Below, in pieces: positions 36,010 through 47,319 of a stretch of DNA of 64,000 nucleotides (positions are counted from its first letter, which is position 1; every line of letters begins with the position of its first letter). Origin of the DNA: Xenopus tropicalis (taxonomy: Eukaryota > Chordata > Amphibia > Anura > Pipidae); the NCBI RefSeq assembly GCF_000004195.4, contig NC_030683.2, positions 45,335,358 through 45,399,357 of the forward strand. Reading direction: 5' to 3'. The translations under genes were made by a program, and so were the position numbers. The notes below the pieces were generated by a model. The model worked only from the letters and a program-made list of their open reading frames with translations, was not told the DNA's origin and made no database searches.

Positions 36010-36230
36010 TATTTGGGACCTGGGGTCTCTATAATTTGGATCACCATACCTTAAGTCTGCTAGAAAATAATTTAAACTTAAAAAACACAATATAATTGTT
36101 TTTCTTTCAATACGGATTCAGGAATTACTTTTTAAAAATGTGAAGCATTTGATTAAAATACAGTCTGTGGAAGATGGGCTTCCCATAATTTGGAGCTTAC
36201 TGGATAACAGGTTTCTGAATAACCCATACG
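36010..36230 (+). mobile_element. Partial MITE, GGGACCTGTTATCC family
   Basis: GGGACCTGGGGTCTCTATAA, CCTTAAGTCTGCTAGAAAAT and CTGGATAACAGGTTTCTGAA match the family also present at 43263, 46636, 61778 and 63045. The left end is shortened. A TTAA-type MITE fragment follows directly. Confidence 0.7.
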
Positions 36231-36235
36231 TGTAG

Positions 36236-36410
36236 TTATCTTTTTATTAAGGCCTTCTCCTGTTCATCTTCCGGACTCTCATTCAAACCACTGCTTGCTT
36301 GGTCACTAGGGTAAATTGGCCCCTTGCAACCAAATAGCTTCTGAAATGTCAAACTGAAGAGCCAGTTAAATAATTTTAACACAATTAAAACAATTACAGT
36401 CTGTATTAGA
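36236..36410 (+). mobile_element. Partial AGGGGTGGTTCACC TTAA-type MITE
   Basis: TTATTAAGGCCTTCTCCTGT, TCATTCAAACCACTGC and CCTTGCAACCAAATAGCT match the middle of the element at 11595. Both ends are lost. Confidence 0.65.
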
Positions 36411-36419
36411 TAACCACAG

Positions 36420-37640
36420 GGCTAAGGTAGAGTACAGTTTGTACAGATCTGTTGTAAATAGGCTAAATGATTCTGTTTTTGCCAATATTTCAGCAATTAT
36501 CCAGAGAGCCATAATGTCCTATGAGCCAGTGATATCCTATTGAAAAGGAAGAGCTGATTGTACTAATAATCAGTGGATAACAAAAAGGCCAGATAGAACT
36601 AGGCAGAGGCCAAAGCATATTATTAATGAATAACAATCAGATCAATTCTGGTAGCTTTGGATATTCTTGAATAGTTTTTTATCTCCTTACTACAGTTAGA
36701 TGTTTGTCTATTGACTGACTATTTCTTGCAGAATATTTTCTGTACATTCACTATTGTGGCTATTTTGATACCTAAAAAAAAGATTTCTTTTTATATAAGT
36801 ATGCGAAACAAGAGAAATGTATACAAGCTCGCTTTGTACAAACTGCCACAGCCTTATGTTCTGTCATTCATCTAGAAGGATATATTGTTTATCACAAAAA
36901 CTGTATATGTGGCTTGGAAGGCAGTAATGCAGGTATTTACAAGAGGCAGTCCTCAAGCTGTATTTGTTCTTGACATATCCTTAGCGCTGGCTGGCAACAG
37001 GCCCAGGAAATTTCCCAGCAGGTTTTCACCACAAGACAAGACAATTATATGATATCATAGATTTGGCTGGAAGCTTTCAACGGAGGACTGATAACTTCTG
37101 TGACTCTTAGCTCTGCATTGCAGAACACCAGGGAGCACAGCAGCCAGCGACACAAAATCTGGGATCAGTTTCTCTTTTGATTCTCAAAACTTCAACCACA
37201 ACTTTGTCTAGAGATTTGAAAGGAACTTAGTACCACAGCGAAGAAAAAAGATACAGATTTAGCAGCAAAAGATGGCTTTTATATAGCTATGTAGCTCTGG
37301 AAGGCAGCAGTGCTAACCACTGACCCATCATCCTGCCATCCTCCGCTGATAATATGTTCCATGGATCAATATCTACAATCATGTGGGAACATATCTGTGA
37401 CCACAGAAATAAAAATCTTGAATTACTGAGTCACAGCTGCTTGAATAAAATGAATTTGTGTGTGTGCTTGGAACATTAAAGACATGAAACAGTTTTATGA
37501 AAATGTGTACATTCTTCTTGTTGCCAACTTGTGTGAATGTTGCTGAATGTTTTATGATTTTTTCAATAAAACTTTAATGCAACAAACATGCATAAAATGA
37601 ATGCGCATGAGGTCTCATTTAAGATTTAAAAGCACAAAAC
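36420..37640. other. Non-coding sequence with a polyadenylation signal at 37565
   Basis: No exon match. AATAAA at 37565-37570 follows a 400-bp unique stretch that could be a non-coding terminal exon on the plus strand; this is weak. Confidence 0.3.
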
Positions 37641-37652
37641 TCCATCCATTAA

Positions 37653-38061
37653 AGAGGAAGTTCACCTTAAAATGAATTTTTAGAATGATGTAGACTATTC
37701 TGAGACAATTTGCAGTTAGTCTTCATGTCTTTTATGTATTTTCAGTTATTTATCCAGTTTTGTAGTTCAGCAGCTATCTGGTTGCTATGGTCTTATTTGC
37801 CATAGCAGTGGTCTGTAGTATGAATAGAAGAGGGCAGTATGAATACTAGAGGACCTGCATAGGAAGATAAGTAACAAAAAGTAACAATAAAAGTGTAGCC
37901 TCACAGAGCAATAGTTTCTGGCTGCCAGGGTTTTTGAAAGCTGAAAAGAGTCAGAAGAAGAAGGCAAATAATTCAAAAACTATATAAAAAAAAATAAAAA
38001 CCAATCGCAAAGTTACTAGGAATAGGGTATTCTAAAACATGCTGAAAGGTGAACCACCCTT
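37653..38061 (-). mobile_element. TTAA-type MITE (AGGGGTGGTTCACC family), reverse orientation
   Basis: The ends AGAGGAAGTTCACCTTAAAA and AGGTGAACCACCCTT are flanked by TTAA (37649-37652, 38062-38065). The internal GCCTCACAGAGCAATAGTTT is the complement of the landmark in the copy at 11595. Confidence 0.87.
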
Positions 38062-38894
38062 TTAACATTATATTTTCTTTTTCTCTATTCTAGCTCCTTG
38101 CACTAAATGCTGCTGGAGTCCTCTATCCTTTATTAGGTGCAAGGTACAAAAATAACAGGGTGTACAGATGCAAGGAAGCCTGGAACAACAGGTAGGAAGG
38201 AGGAATTGCTTCCAGGGTTTGCTCAGGTCACCTACACACACATGTGACTTGTACCTACTATAAGTAAAAATTACGTTATAAATTACTAACACCATTATAT
38301 GAGCTTCCAGCATTGGCACAAGAAATTTGCACCCACAAAGACACAACCAAAAACAGGCTAAAACTTGATTTAGCAACTTGGGGACAAATCTGAAAATGTG
38401 TATGGTTGCCATGTGATAGATCTCTTTCAAGTATGCCATTATGTCTGAGATGCCAGAAATGCTTTTTGTTAAAGCTGCTTGCGTTAAAATGTGCTCCTTG
38501 CAATTCCGTATAGTAACACTCTACACTCCATTCCAAACTAAGCGCTGCCATGCCACCTCCTGACGAGGTTAGGTCCTGACCAGCACACTTGGGTCTAAAA
38601 AATCGTGAAGCAGACTTCACTCACACATCAAACACCAGAAATGACTCCAGAGGGACTTCAACACAATTGCATCTGACTTGTGCTGAAATATGTGCGCAGT
38701 TGTGATAATTTTGGCAAGCTGGAGACAATTGTGGTATGTGGAACAATGCTGCTGGAATTTTGGAATTCTAAATGCTGCATTGTGGGGAAAAAACATGGCA
38801 GTGGGGCAAATAATTGCACTTTAGTCACTGCACTTGAGCCCTTGAGCTTTATGACAATTATACACATTCATGTGGGTACCCAGGTCATCTAATC

Positions 38895-39226
38895 CAGTGG
38901 TTCCCAACCTTGTTTGCACCACGGACCGGTTTCAAGCAAGACAATTTTTCCAAGGACCGGGGATGGGGGGTGCGGCGCAACTAGTGCTAGTTAAATTTTA
39001 TATTATGCACTTTACTATTAATATTATTATTACATACATAGCTTAATAAAGTACTTTGGTCCTTGTTGTATTCAGTAGAAATCTTCCTGGGCTTTGCATA
39101 GCTATTGTCATAGCTGTGTAACGCATCAGGGAGTTGGCATCACAAGTAATTGGGAGCAGAGGTGGCCCGGTTCAGCACAGCCCACGGCCCGGCACCGGTC
39201 CCCGGACCGGTGGTTGGGGACCGCTG
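38895..39226 (+). mobile_element. hAT-type MITE (CAGTGGTTCCCAACC ends)
   Basis: The ends CAGTGGTTCCCAACC and GGTTGGGGACCGCTG are flanked by the perfect 8-bp duplication ATCTAATC (38887-38894, 39227-39234). GGACCGGT occurs at both subterminal regions. It is 332 bp, non-coding and Charlie-like by its ends. Confidence 0.92.
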
Positions 39227-39239
39227 ATCTAATCTCACT

Positions 39240-40445
39240 AATCAGAGCAAAAAATTCTAATAGAGATATATATGTTTAACCATAAAAAAATGACAATTTA
39301 TCTTCTGTGAATGTTTATTGAAAAGTTATTGTTCTGGGCTGGGGAAAGATAATTCAATATATCCTGAACTAGCAGAGCATTTTATACTGCACCAAAACTG
39401 TGGAACCAGCTGTACATTTCCTAGAAAGAGCATTTCTTTTTGTTTTGCTCTGCTCACTACTTAACGTAACCTTGCTTTTAGTATGCCCCTGTGATCAGAG
39501 TCGACTTTAGCAAACTATATTAAGGCAATAAAACCTTGTGGTTTGCATAGGATACACTTAATTTGCATTAGAAACGTGCAGAAAGTGGTCTTGTGATTTT
39601 ATGCTTATTGTTGGTTTCTTCAGCGTAGTAGTACTAGAGAGACTCAGAACTGTTTTAGAGTCATGCGCTTGCTCTCTGCGGAACTGATAAATAATGCACA
39701 CCTCTGATTACGGGTTATGGCCATGGCTGCTGACAAAACTGTTAATGGAGAACTTTGAGAGACAGGCAATGAAAAAGAGGATTCCCAAAGGTCTCAAATG
39801 AATGCTTCTGGTGCTGTATTACAATTCTCATCATTCTGCTGCTACAGGATTCTGGGAGTTGTAGTTTACAGAAGATAGTCGTAACGGGTCTAATTCACTT
39901 ACCAAAGCATTGAAATAAACTTGTGATTTTTGCATATTTCACCTTTGAATTATTTTGCAAATGTGGGGTGAAACCCATGCCTATATGAATACTGAGTAAC
40001 TGATCTTAGTTACCCTGTACATTTTTATTCAGAGAATATAATACTTGACCCTCTATTACAATGTCCACATGTACATTAATTCTATCCCCCCCCCACCCCC
40101 ACCTTGTGCAATGTTTGGGCATTTGGAAACAAACAGCTAATGCACTTTGCCTAACCTCCACTATGTGGCAGCAGAGAACTAGATTTACATCTTGGCACTG
40201 TGTTCTCAGATGATCTACCATCAGTAGTGATTTCCCGCAGTATGTAATAGAGAACTGTTCTTCGAATACATATATTACTGTATCGTTGTATTAAAACCAG
40301 GAAGAATTGTATTTATCCTAACTGTTTTTGATGTCCAATGCTTTTGTAATGGTCAAGTTGCATATACTGGCATCATTTGTCTGTTCATCCCTTAATAAGG
40401 CTGGCTTCTAAGGGCAAAAGTAATGCTGCTAAGGATTGGGCAGTG
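39240..40445. other. Non-coding sequence
   Basis: No exon or element ends. A C-rich tract lies at about 40087-40101. Confidence 0.4.
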
Positions 40446-40456
40446 TTAAACTAGGA

Positions 40457-41504
40457 CAGTGCTGTCCAACTGGCGGCCCGCGACCCCCCTCTGTGTGGCC
40501 CCCCACCTGTCTGGCTGCTTTGATGGCTTACTCTTGTGTAAGCTTTGAATGGTATCAGTACTGTGATTAACTGCCCCCCCTGCATGGTTCTCACCTCAGA
40601 TTCAGGCTGTAATCAGGCTGTATTGTTTAAATATGTAATTCCCTGTAATGTTCACACCTTTTAATCTCTGCATTGTTCACCCCCTGCAGTGTTCACACCT
40701 CAGGCTCAGGCTGTAATCACCCCCATTGTTCCCCTGTTCACACCTCAGGAGCAGTAGAAACCCACAAATAATCCCTGCACACTACAAAAAGAACATATAC
40801 TGAGGTGGTACTGCAATTAAAAAGTTTTTTAATATATAGTTATTGTGCAGACTGTAGGAGCAGTGCCAGCATTGTGTCACTGTAGGCTGCCTGTGTGTGC
40901 CATACACACAGGCATCATAGGGCAAGCAGAGTATGGCACACACAGGCAGGGTAGGGAAGGCAGAGTATGGCACACACAGGCAGAGTATGGCACAAACCAA
41001 CCAAGAATGGCAAACACAGTGAAAGTATGGCACACGCAGGCAGGGTAGGGAAGGCAGAGTATGGCACACACAGGCAGGGTAGGGCAGGCAGAGTATGGCA
41101 CACACAGGCAGAGTATAGCACACACAGGCCAAGTATGGCACAAACCAGCCAAGTATGGCACACAGGCAGGGTAGGGAAGGCAGAGTATGGCACACACAGG
41201 CAGGGTAGGAAAGGCAGAGTATGGCACACATAGGCAGGGTAGGGAAGGCAGAGTATGGCACACACAGGCAGGGTAGGGAAGGCAGAGTATGGCACACACA
41301 GGCAGGGTAGGGCAGGCAGAGTATTTTTTTTTTGCTGTACTACAACCATTAATATGGGTATGGTCATGTGATAACATAGGTGTGGTTTCAAGTGGGTGCG
41401 TTTTCAAAAAGGGGAGTGGTCAAAACTGGCTTCCATTATCGGCCCTCCACCACGTAGGTCGGAAAAATTCCGGCCCTCGGTACAACAGAAGTTGGACAGC
41501 ACTG
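40457..41504 (-). mobile_element. hAT-type element with internal minisatellite (family 1, copy 3)
   Basis: It is in reverse orientation to copies 1 and 2, with the same TIRs and a perfect duplication AACTAGGA (40449-40456, 41505-41512). The minisatellite (about 40925-41325) is the 34-bp CCATACTCTGCC unit, here read as its complement. Unit number and order differ from the other two copies. Confidence 0.93.
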
Positions 41505-42113
41505 AACTAGGATATAGGACAGCAGTAACACCAGGCTAGCAGTATTGGTGCCCAGAGTATGTATCAAATAACATAGAGCAAATAACAATGTAAATACCAA
41601 GCCTCTTAAGTGCCAACAACTACTGCTGTTTATAAGAGTACTGCAGTTTAAATACTTTTTAGGACTGTGCCAAATTGGTCTCAGTGCAGGGACCAGCCAT
41701 TGTAGTAGAGTAGGATTTGCCCTGGGCCTCAAGCCTCAGAAAATTCCCCCTGCAAACAAAATGTCCTTATTTTTGTAAATAGCTTACCAGAAGTGCCCAA
41801 CCTGTAGTTCTGCAGCTGTTGTTGATCTGCGGATGCAACTCCCAGATTGCAAATGGTGGTGATAGTTCTGTATAATTCCACTTAATCTACGTAAAAGATG
41901 TGAAGGTTTATGTATTGGTAGGGTTAAGAAAGGGCAGAGAATACACTACAGAGATAAATCGTACAGGGGAGCAGATGACCCCTGGGTTGAAGAGAGGGCA
42001 GAGGCTGACAGCAGAAGATGTAATGTAGCGATTTATTTAGTGTCCATTGTGATAGTAGGCAGACACACAGAGAGTTATTAGGTCAGTGGACCTTTTATAA
42101 TAAATGCTCAACA

Positions 42114-42270
42114 TAGGGTGACCAGATTACTTAAAAATTCAGGGACACCTCTAATAAATACTTATTGCACTGCACTGATTACGTTTAAAATGAACTGCAA
42201 TCAGTTCAGCCCTGCTAGCTGGATTTTTTAGACGTGTCCCTGAATTTTCAAGTAATCTGGTCAGCCTATG
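42114..42270. mobile_element. Short TIR element (GGGTGACCAGATTACTT ends)
   Basis: AGGGTGACCAGATTACTTAA...TTCAGGGACAC on the left pairs with GTGTCCCTGAATTTTC...AAGTAATCTGGTCAGCCT on the right. It is about 157 bp. No clear target duplication. Confidence 0.72.
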
Positions 42271-43027
42271 TGACTAAACCATTACTTTTGTGTGTATGGC
42301 GGGGGAGACCCAGTGATTAACTGTGAAAAGCCACAAAGAGGCAGCAGAAGCTGTTGTGATGTATTAGGTGGGGAAAAATGAAGCAGCCAAAATATTTGAT
42401 GAGATTTTGGTGAACTGGAGAAAAGGAAAAAGGTGAGAAGCCACCTTCCACCACATGTCTCCAATATTAATAGTTAAGCATTAGTAATGTAAGTGTTTAT
42501 TTGCCTATTAAATGCGTTTGTCCCTTTACAAATCTCTCTAAAATATTATCTTCCAAAATCATTCCAGGGTTTTCCACATCCTAATTTAAGACCAAGATGT
42601 GCATGTTCCTGCCTAAATAAAGTCTGTCAAATTGTTCTTAATAGAAACCACAACGTTATTTCCCTTTCTCTCCATATACATTTATGTCAGCAAGCCGCAC
42701 ATGTTTACGTCTAAGATTTTTGTTCTGGGCTGTACAGATGCTTAAAACAGCATTAGCCTGCATAGGATCAGCACTCCACAGCTGCCATTCATTTAGCCCA
42801 GCTCTGATAATAGCAGGACATGACTTCTATCATAGACGTGGGAGCGTCTCTTAGCATTTCAAGACCTACGTATGTTTCGAAAACAAATGACCTCATATTG
42901 AAAGGTTCTTCTTAAAGGTTCATTAACACCAAACATGAAAGTGATTCGTTTGACTTGTCATTTTTATTTATATTTTATCCTGTACATATAAAAGTAGTTT
43001 CTTTGGAGCAAATGTAGTGAGGTGCAG

Positions 43028-43255
43028 ATGAATAAAGGGCTTTGAAGGGTGTGAGAAGGCGTTTGTAAGTTATTCTTTGTTTAATGGGAAGCCATGATAA
43101 GGACTTCAACAGTGGAGGGGCCTGCACTCTTGGGTGAGATGAGCAGAATTCTGGCAGCAGTATTTAATACAGACTGTAGGGGGGTTAGATGGCAGTTAGG
43201 GATGGCAGTTAGTAGCAGGTTACAGTAGTCTAGTCGTGATGGTGCATTGCAAAAA
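43028..43255. repeat. LINE-like fragment
   Basis: ATGAATAAAGGGCTTTGAAG and GTAGCAGGTTACAGTAGTCT recall the C-terminal part of L2-type LINEs. It has no open frame and blurred ends. Confidence 0.3.
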
Positions 43256-43262
43256 TGTTTAA

Positions 43263-43345
43263 AAATACATGGTGATCCAAATTATGGAAACCTCCCATAA
43301 AATTCTGAAAACCAAGGTCACCAGCATTCTAAATAATACATCCCT
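43263..43345 (-). mobile_element. End fragment of the GGGACCTGTTATCC MITE family
   Basis: GGTGATCCAAATTATGGAAA and AACCAAGGTCACCAGCATTC resemble the complement of the left end of that family. Confidence 0.45.
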
Positions 43346-43669
43346 TCTCTGTGTTGTAAGTTTCTATTTATTTAAATGAATAAGCTTTTCCCTATGTGCC
43401 CTGGTGTATCATTTTTATGTGTAATGGGATGTCTGTTAAACAAGTGTTAAAACGGATGCTATATTTATTTTTTATGCCTGAGGCTTACAGCTGTTACTCA
43501 ACTATTTGCCCATACTCTCACTAGTGGTGAAATGCTTGAATGGCAAGGAAATTGCAGTTCAGTAACTGGAAAGGAGACAGTTAGACCAGCGTTTTTCAAC
43601 CACATGTTGCCTGGTGTGCCGTAGGCAGGGCCGCAATTTTTACTTTAAAAAAAAAATCCGGGCCCTGTC

Positions 43670-43730
43670 ATTGGTTGTGCCCCGTGTGTACGGGTGACGT
43701 CAGTACGCACGGGGCGCAACGTTATAAAAG
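43670..43730 (+). promoter_or_regulatory. Promoter-like cluster: inverted CCAAT, CRE, TATA box
   Basis: ATTGG at 43670-43674 (CCAAT on the other strand), the full CRE palindrome TGACGTCA at 43695-43702, and TATAAAAG at 43723-43730 follow each other at 20-30 bp spacing, as in strong RNA polymerase II promoters. GC-rich text with several CpGs surrounds them. A start site would be expected near 43755-43762. Confidence 0.5.
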
Positions 43731-43787
43731 GGCCTGTGTGCGGTCGCGTGTAGGCAGAAGTGCAGAGGCGGCGCGCGTGAGGGGAAG

Positions 43788-43898
43788 ATGCTGCTGAAGC
43801 CGCGGAAGAGTAAAATGCTGCTGGGCACCAATGTATTAGGGGGGGCCACAGGGCACACTGACTTATGGGGGCACTGCTGCTGGGCACCAATGTACTAG
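43788..43898 (+). CDS. Short ORF (36 codons) downstream of the promoter-like cluster, hypothetical
   Basis: The ATG follows GGGGAAG and begins MLLKPRKSK, a basic start that could be the N-terminus of a lost hAT transposase or captured gene. The frame then runs into the minisatellite and stops at TAG 43896-43898. I do not recognise it. It is probably not functional. Confidence 0.2.
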   Translation: MLLKPRKSKMLLGTNVLGGATGHTDLWGHCCWAPMY

Positions 43899-44296
43899 GG
43901 GGGCTGGCTCTTGGCACCAATGTACTGGGGGGCACTGCTGCTGGGCACCAATGTACTAGGGGGGCACTGCTGCTGGGCACCAATGTACTAGGGCGGCACT
44001 GCTCTTGGCACCAATGTACTAGGGGGGCACTGCTGCTGGGCACCAATGTACTAGGGGGGCACTGCTGCTGGGCACCAGTGTACTAGGGGGGCACTGCTCT
44101 TGGCACCAATGTACTAGGGGGGCACTGCTGCTGGGCACCAGTGTACTAGGGGGGCACTGCTCTTGGCACCAATGTACTAGGGGGGCACTGCTCTTGGCAC
44201 CAATGTACTAGGGGGGCACTGCTGCTGGGCACCAGTGTACTAGGGGGGCACTGCTCTTGGCACCAATGTACTAGGGGGGCACTGCTGCTGGGCACG
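43812..44296 (+). repeat. 31/32-bp minisatellite inside the hAT-type element
   Basis: Units are TGTACTAGGGGGGCACTGCT followed by GCTGGGCACCAA (32 bp) or CTTGGCACCAA (31 bp). The two versions alternate irregularly over about 14 units. Confidence 0.9.
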
Positions 44297-44379
44297 GAGT
44301 TAAATTTGCCTCGTGATTTTTTTCATGAAACAAGTGTGCCTTTGCCCAAAAAAGGTTGAAAAACACTGGGTTAGACAAC

Positions 44380-45470
44380 CAATTTAGAACACATTTTATA
44401 CTCTTATGGTCTATAGATAAAGTTCAAAATGATTTAAAAGCAGCTCTGACACTAAATCAGGTCATTTACATTGTAGTCTATAGGGCGTTGCTCAGGATCT
44501 TGGTGACAGATTTTCAGGCTTACTAAATATGTGCCCGATGTAAATTTATATTCCAAATGTAAAAGGAGCATTCACTTCACCTGCTGCCCATTACATAGTC
44601 TTTATCTGGAACTGGAAAAGAGTAAAACTGACTTTGTCCCCCACTTTCGTCAAGGTTTCAGAATATCTATGTATCTTTTAATATTCCAAAACAATTTTCA
44701 TATTGAATACATTTGTATTTTAGTTTAAAGTGTTTCCAACATGTAAGTAGGCTTTATTTTCTTCAAAGTTCAAACAAAAAAAAGTAAAAAAAATATAATT
44801 TATTCTTTTTTTACACACAAGCCCAAACTTTTTAGTCCAAATCTTTTAGAACATTTTAATTTCCTGGAGTTTCTGAAAAAGTATTAGGAGAAAAAGATAG
44901 AACAGATGTTGTTGTGATGCCATGCACACAGCATTACATTTATTTCAATGAAATCTGTGTGCGGCTCTGTGAATCACATGTATCAGTTAAGTTAGCTTTA
45001 TCTGACAATATACGGAAATGGTCAAAGGAAATACACTGACAAACAAGTACTTAGAATTCAGGGTTTAATCTGTTTTAAAAGATGAAACAATAATTATAAT
45101 CAAAGAGGCAAAAATATAAACCTTAGAATATAGAAAACATTAATTATAATATATAATATATATATATTAAATTATATAACATTTTACTCAGTGACACTTT
45201 CACAGATCAAGAGCAGTTTACTGCCCACCCGCCCCTGGACCGGTCTAGGTAACTAGGTGTTGGGTGTTGTATACAGGTGTTTGCCTATTAATATTGTCAC
45301 AGTCGGAGGCGGAATGCATAACTTGGGGGGTCACTGTAATAGTGTAACACTGTAAACACTATGGAAAATACAGTAATGAAACCTTCAATATATTTCCATA
45401 AAACAACACTGAGATGATTAGCAACTCAAGAGAGCACCAGAATTTTTGTGGAACACTAGGCATATAACAC
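44380..45470. other. Non-coding sequence
   Basis: No exon or element ends. A short TA-rich tract lies at about 45145-45180. Confidence 0.4.
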
Positions 45471-45473
45471 TTG

Positions 45474-45840
45474 GGGACCCATTCATTAAAGAACGATTGA
45501 CCACGATTGAGAAAAATTCTTATTTTTTCTAATTTTTAGAACTTTTCGTATTGACCATGAAAATATCGTTAAAATAGTATGACTTTTTCGTGGTTTTCGT
45601 TAAATTCCACGAAAAAGTTGTATTTTTTTCGCAAATACTATGACTATTTCGGAATTCATTCAAGCTTCGGTATCGTGACTTTCTTTTGGCCAGGTTGGAA
45701 CTGTAGAGTCATTGAAGGCTTCCAAAATCATGCATTGAAGTTCCAAAGCTAGAAAGGTTTTCGCGCCGTTTACGATTGTTCGGATTAAAAAATTTTGTGA
45801 CTTTCGGATCGCAACCACAATATTTTCGTACAACCAAGAA
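45474..45840 (+). mobile_element. Diverged single-unit relative of the element at 5749
   Basis: GGACCCATTCATTAAAG at the left, ATTCATTCAAGCTTCGGTAT, one copy of GACTTTCTTTTGGCCAGGTT, and GGCTTCCAAAATCATGCA follow in the same order as at 5749-6741. The right terminal repeat is lost or degraded. Confidence 0.72.
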
Positions 45841-46043
45841 AATAATTTTCAACGTTAAACCTTAATTCACAAAGATGGCACAAAGATAATGCAATGAATA
45901 TGCTGTAATTTTTTAATTCATTTACTGTATTTGTTTTACAGTTTTGCTGAATATTTTATTAAATTGGCTTTTCATTCTGGCCTTATATCGGCAAAACAGG
46001 TTACCTGTTGGATATGGATCTGTTCTTATGTAAGTGAATATTT

Positions 46044-46069
46044 TGCATACACTAGTACTAGTGTATGCA
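46044..46069. repeat. Perfect 26-bp palindrome
   Basis: TGCATACACTAGT and its complement are directly joined at 46056/46057. It is followed by TTAGTACTAGT at the start of the hAT-type element at 46077. Confidence 0.85.
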
Positions 46070-46076
46070 TTAGTAC

Positions 46077-46335
46077 TAGTGATGAGCAAATTTTTTCGCC
46101 AGGTATGGATTTGCAGCGAATTTCCACATTTCACCATGAATTGTTTCACGAAACTCCTGTGAAAATTCGCAACGGAAAAATTCGGCACGCAATTTATTTT
46201 TTTTTGTCGCATGTCAAATTGGGCGCGGTCGCGTAAAAAAAACGTAGGCGACAAAAAAATTGCGCGACAAATGCGTTTTGCAAATTTTCTTGCTGTTTTG
46301 CGAATTTTATGGCGAAGCAAAACGGCACAGATTCG
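46077..46335 (+). mobile_element. hAT-type MITE, TAGTGATGAGC family, right end truncated
   Basis: It starts TAGTGATGAGCAAATTTTTT and matches the element at 9176 in GGTATGGATTTGCAGCGAAT and GGGCGCGGTCGCG. The expected right end CGCTCATCACTA is missing after CACAGATTCG. Confidence 0.7.
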
Positions 46336-46635
46336 TACTGTGGATACTTTGTTCACTTGGTAACTTTTTGCCAGATAATGTTATGAAAGTGTGTGTTTTA
46401 ATTAAACTTGTGGCGGCCCATTTATTGAAAGATATATTTTTTCTGTTCATATTTTAGTTTATTCACTGGGAAGCTGGTTCACATGCTTTCATGGAATATT
46501 TGTAGATATACAGTTATTACTTTACCCTTGAAAGTGTTTTGTAGCTCAGATCAGCAAGCTTAGGTGATATCTTATACATGACTTGAAATAGTTTTGTAAA
46601 AAGATATTAAACAGACAGCGATAGATAGAAAAGAT

Positions 46636-46981
46636 GCACGAATGGGACCTGTTTTCCAGAATGCCCGGGAACTGGGGTTTTCCAGATCCGACCCTGTTGG
46701 CACTTCTCCTGGCCAGCGATGTCCTCCCCTTATGCGTTTCATATACGCGCATCCAGGGGAGGATGTCTGGCAGGGGCCCCTGGGGGGGAAGGGTGCACAG
46801 TGGGGGCAGGTGATGCATCAGCCGAGGTACCTTGGGGGGTGCGGGGACCCCGGGGCGATCTTGTATAAGGTACTCTTTTATTATTACAGAGAAAAAAGTA
46901 GTCATTTTTAAAAGTTACCTTTCCATAACATGGAACTTTCTGAATAATGGGTTTCGGGATAACAGATCCCATGCCTGTATT
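46636..46981 (+). mobile_element. MITE, GGGACCTGTTATCC family, with GC-rich centre
   Basis: The left end ATGGGACCTGTTTTCCAGAA and right end GGGATAACAGATCCCATGCC are the family ends. The centre (about 46690-46855) is GC- and CpG-rich and unlike other copies, so it may be a separate insertion. Confidence 0.72.
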
Positions 46982-47125
46982 AGGGATAGTAATAGATATT
47001 TGACCAAGTAATGTTAATTTGTCTTTAAATATAGAGTTGATTTTTGAATCCTACAGGGAATCTTACAGGGATATACATCTCTCCATTACAACTCCACACA
47101 CTACAACTCCCAGTCTCTCATTTAA

Positions 47126-47319
47126 GGATGAAGACACACGGAGCTACTAGTTGCAGCTACTTGTCATGGCTACTAAGGCTAATGCCAGACGAGGCGTAGG
47201 GCGGATATTTTCTGCAAGTGGAAAAGCTTGCTGAAAATATCCGCCCTATGCCTCGTCTGGCATTAGCCTTAGTAGCCATGAGAAGTAGCTGCTACTAGTA
47301 GCTCCATGTGTCTTCACCC
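47126..47319. mobile_element. TTAA-type palindromic MITE with a second MITE at its exact centre
   Basis: The ends GGATGAAGACACACGGAGCT and AGCTCCATGTGTCTTCACCC are flanked by TTAA (47122-47125, 47320-47323). The arms carry several mismatches. At the dyad centre sits 47176-47269. Confidence 0.87.
47176..47269. mobile_element. Palindromic MITE, AGGCTGATGCC family (copy 3, shortened)
   Basis: The ends AGGCTAATGCCAGACGAGGC and its near-complement are flanked by TA (47174-47175, 47270-47271). It keeps GTAGGGCGGATATTTT and one GCAAG hairpin and is only 94 bp. Its midpoint equals that of the host palindrome (47222.5). Confidence 0.85.

Larger units (their letters stand above)
43587..44368 (+). mobile_element. 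hAT-type element with promoter-like module and internal minisatellite
   Basis: The ends CAGCGTTTTTCAACC and GGTTGAAAAACACTG are flanked by AGTTAGAC / GGTTAGAC (43579-43586, 44369-44376; 7 of 8). The left third is CpG-rich with an inverted CCAAT box, CRE and TATA box. A short ORF starts at 43788. The rest is a 31/32-bp minisatellite (about 43812-44296). Confidence 0.88.

Noticed and set aside
43645..44046. Frame of 133 codons on the minus strand with Ser/Pro/Val repeats
   Set aside because: It is the translation of the 31/32-bp minisatellite.
45931..46356. Overlapping frames of 101 and 144 codons on opposite strands
   Set aside because: They cover a TAGTGATGAGC hAT-type MITE whose CpG/A-rich text keeps frames open by chance.
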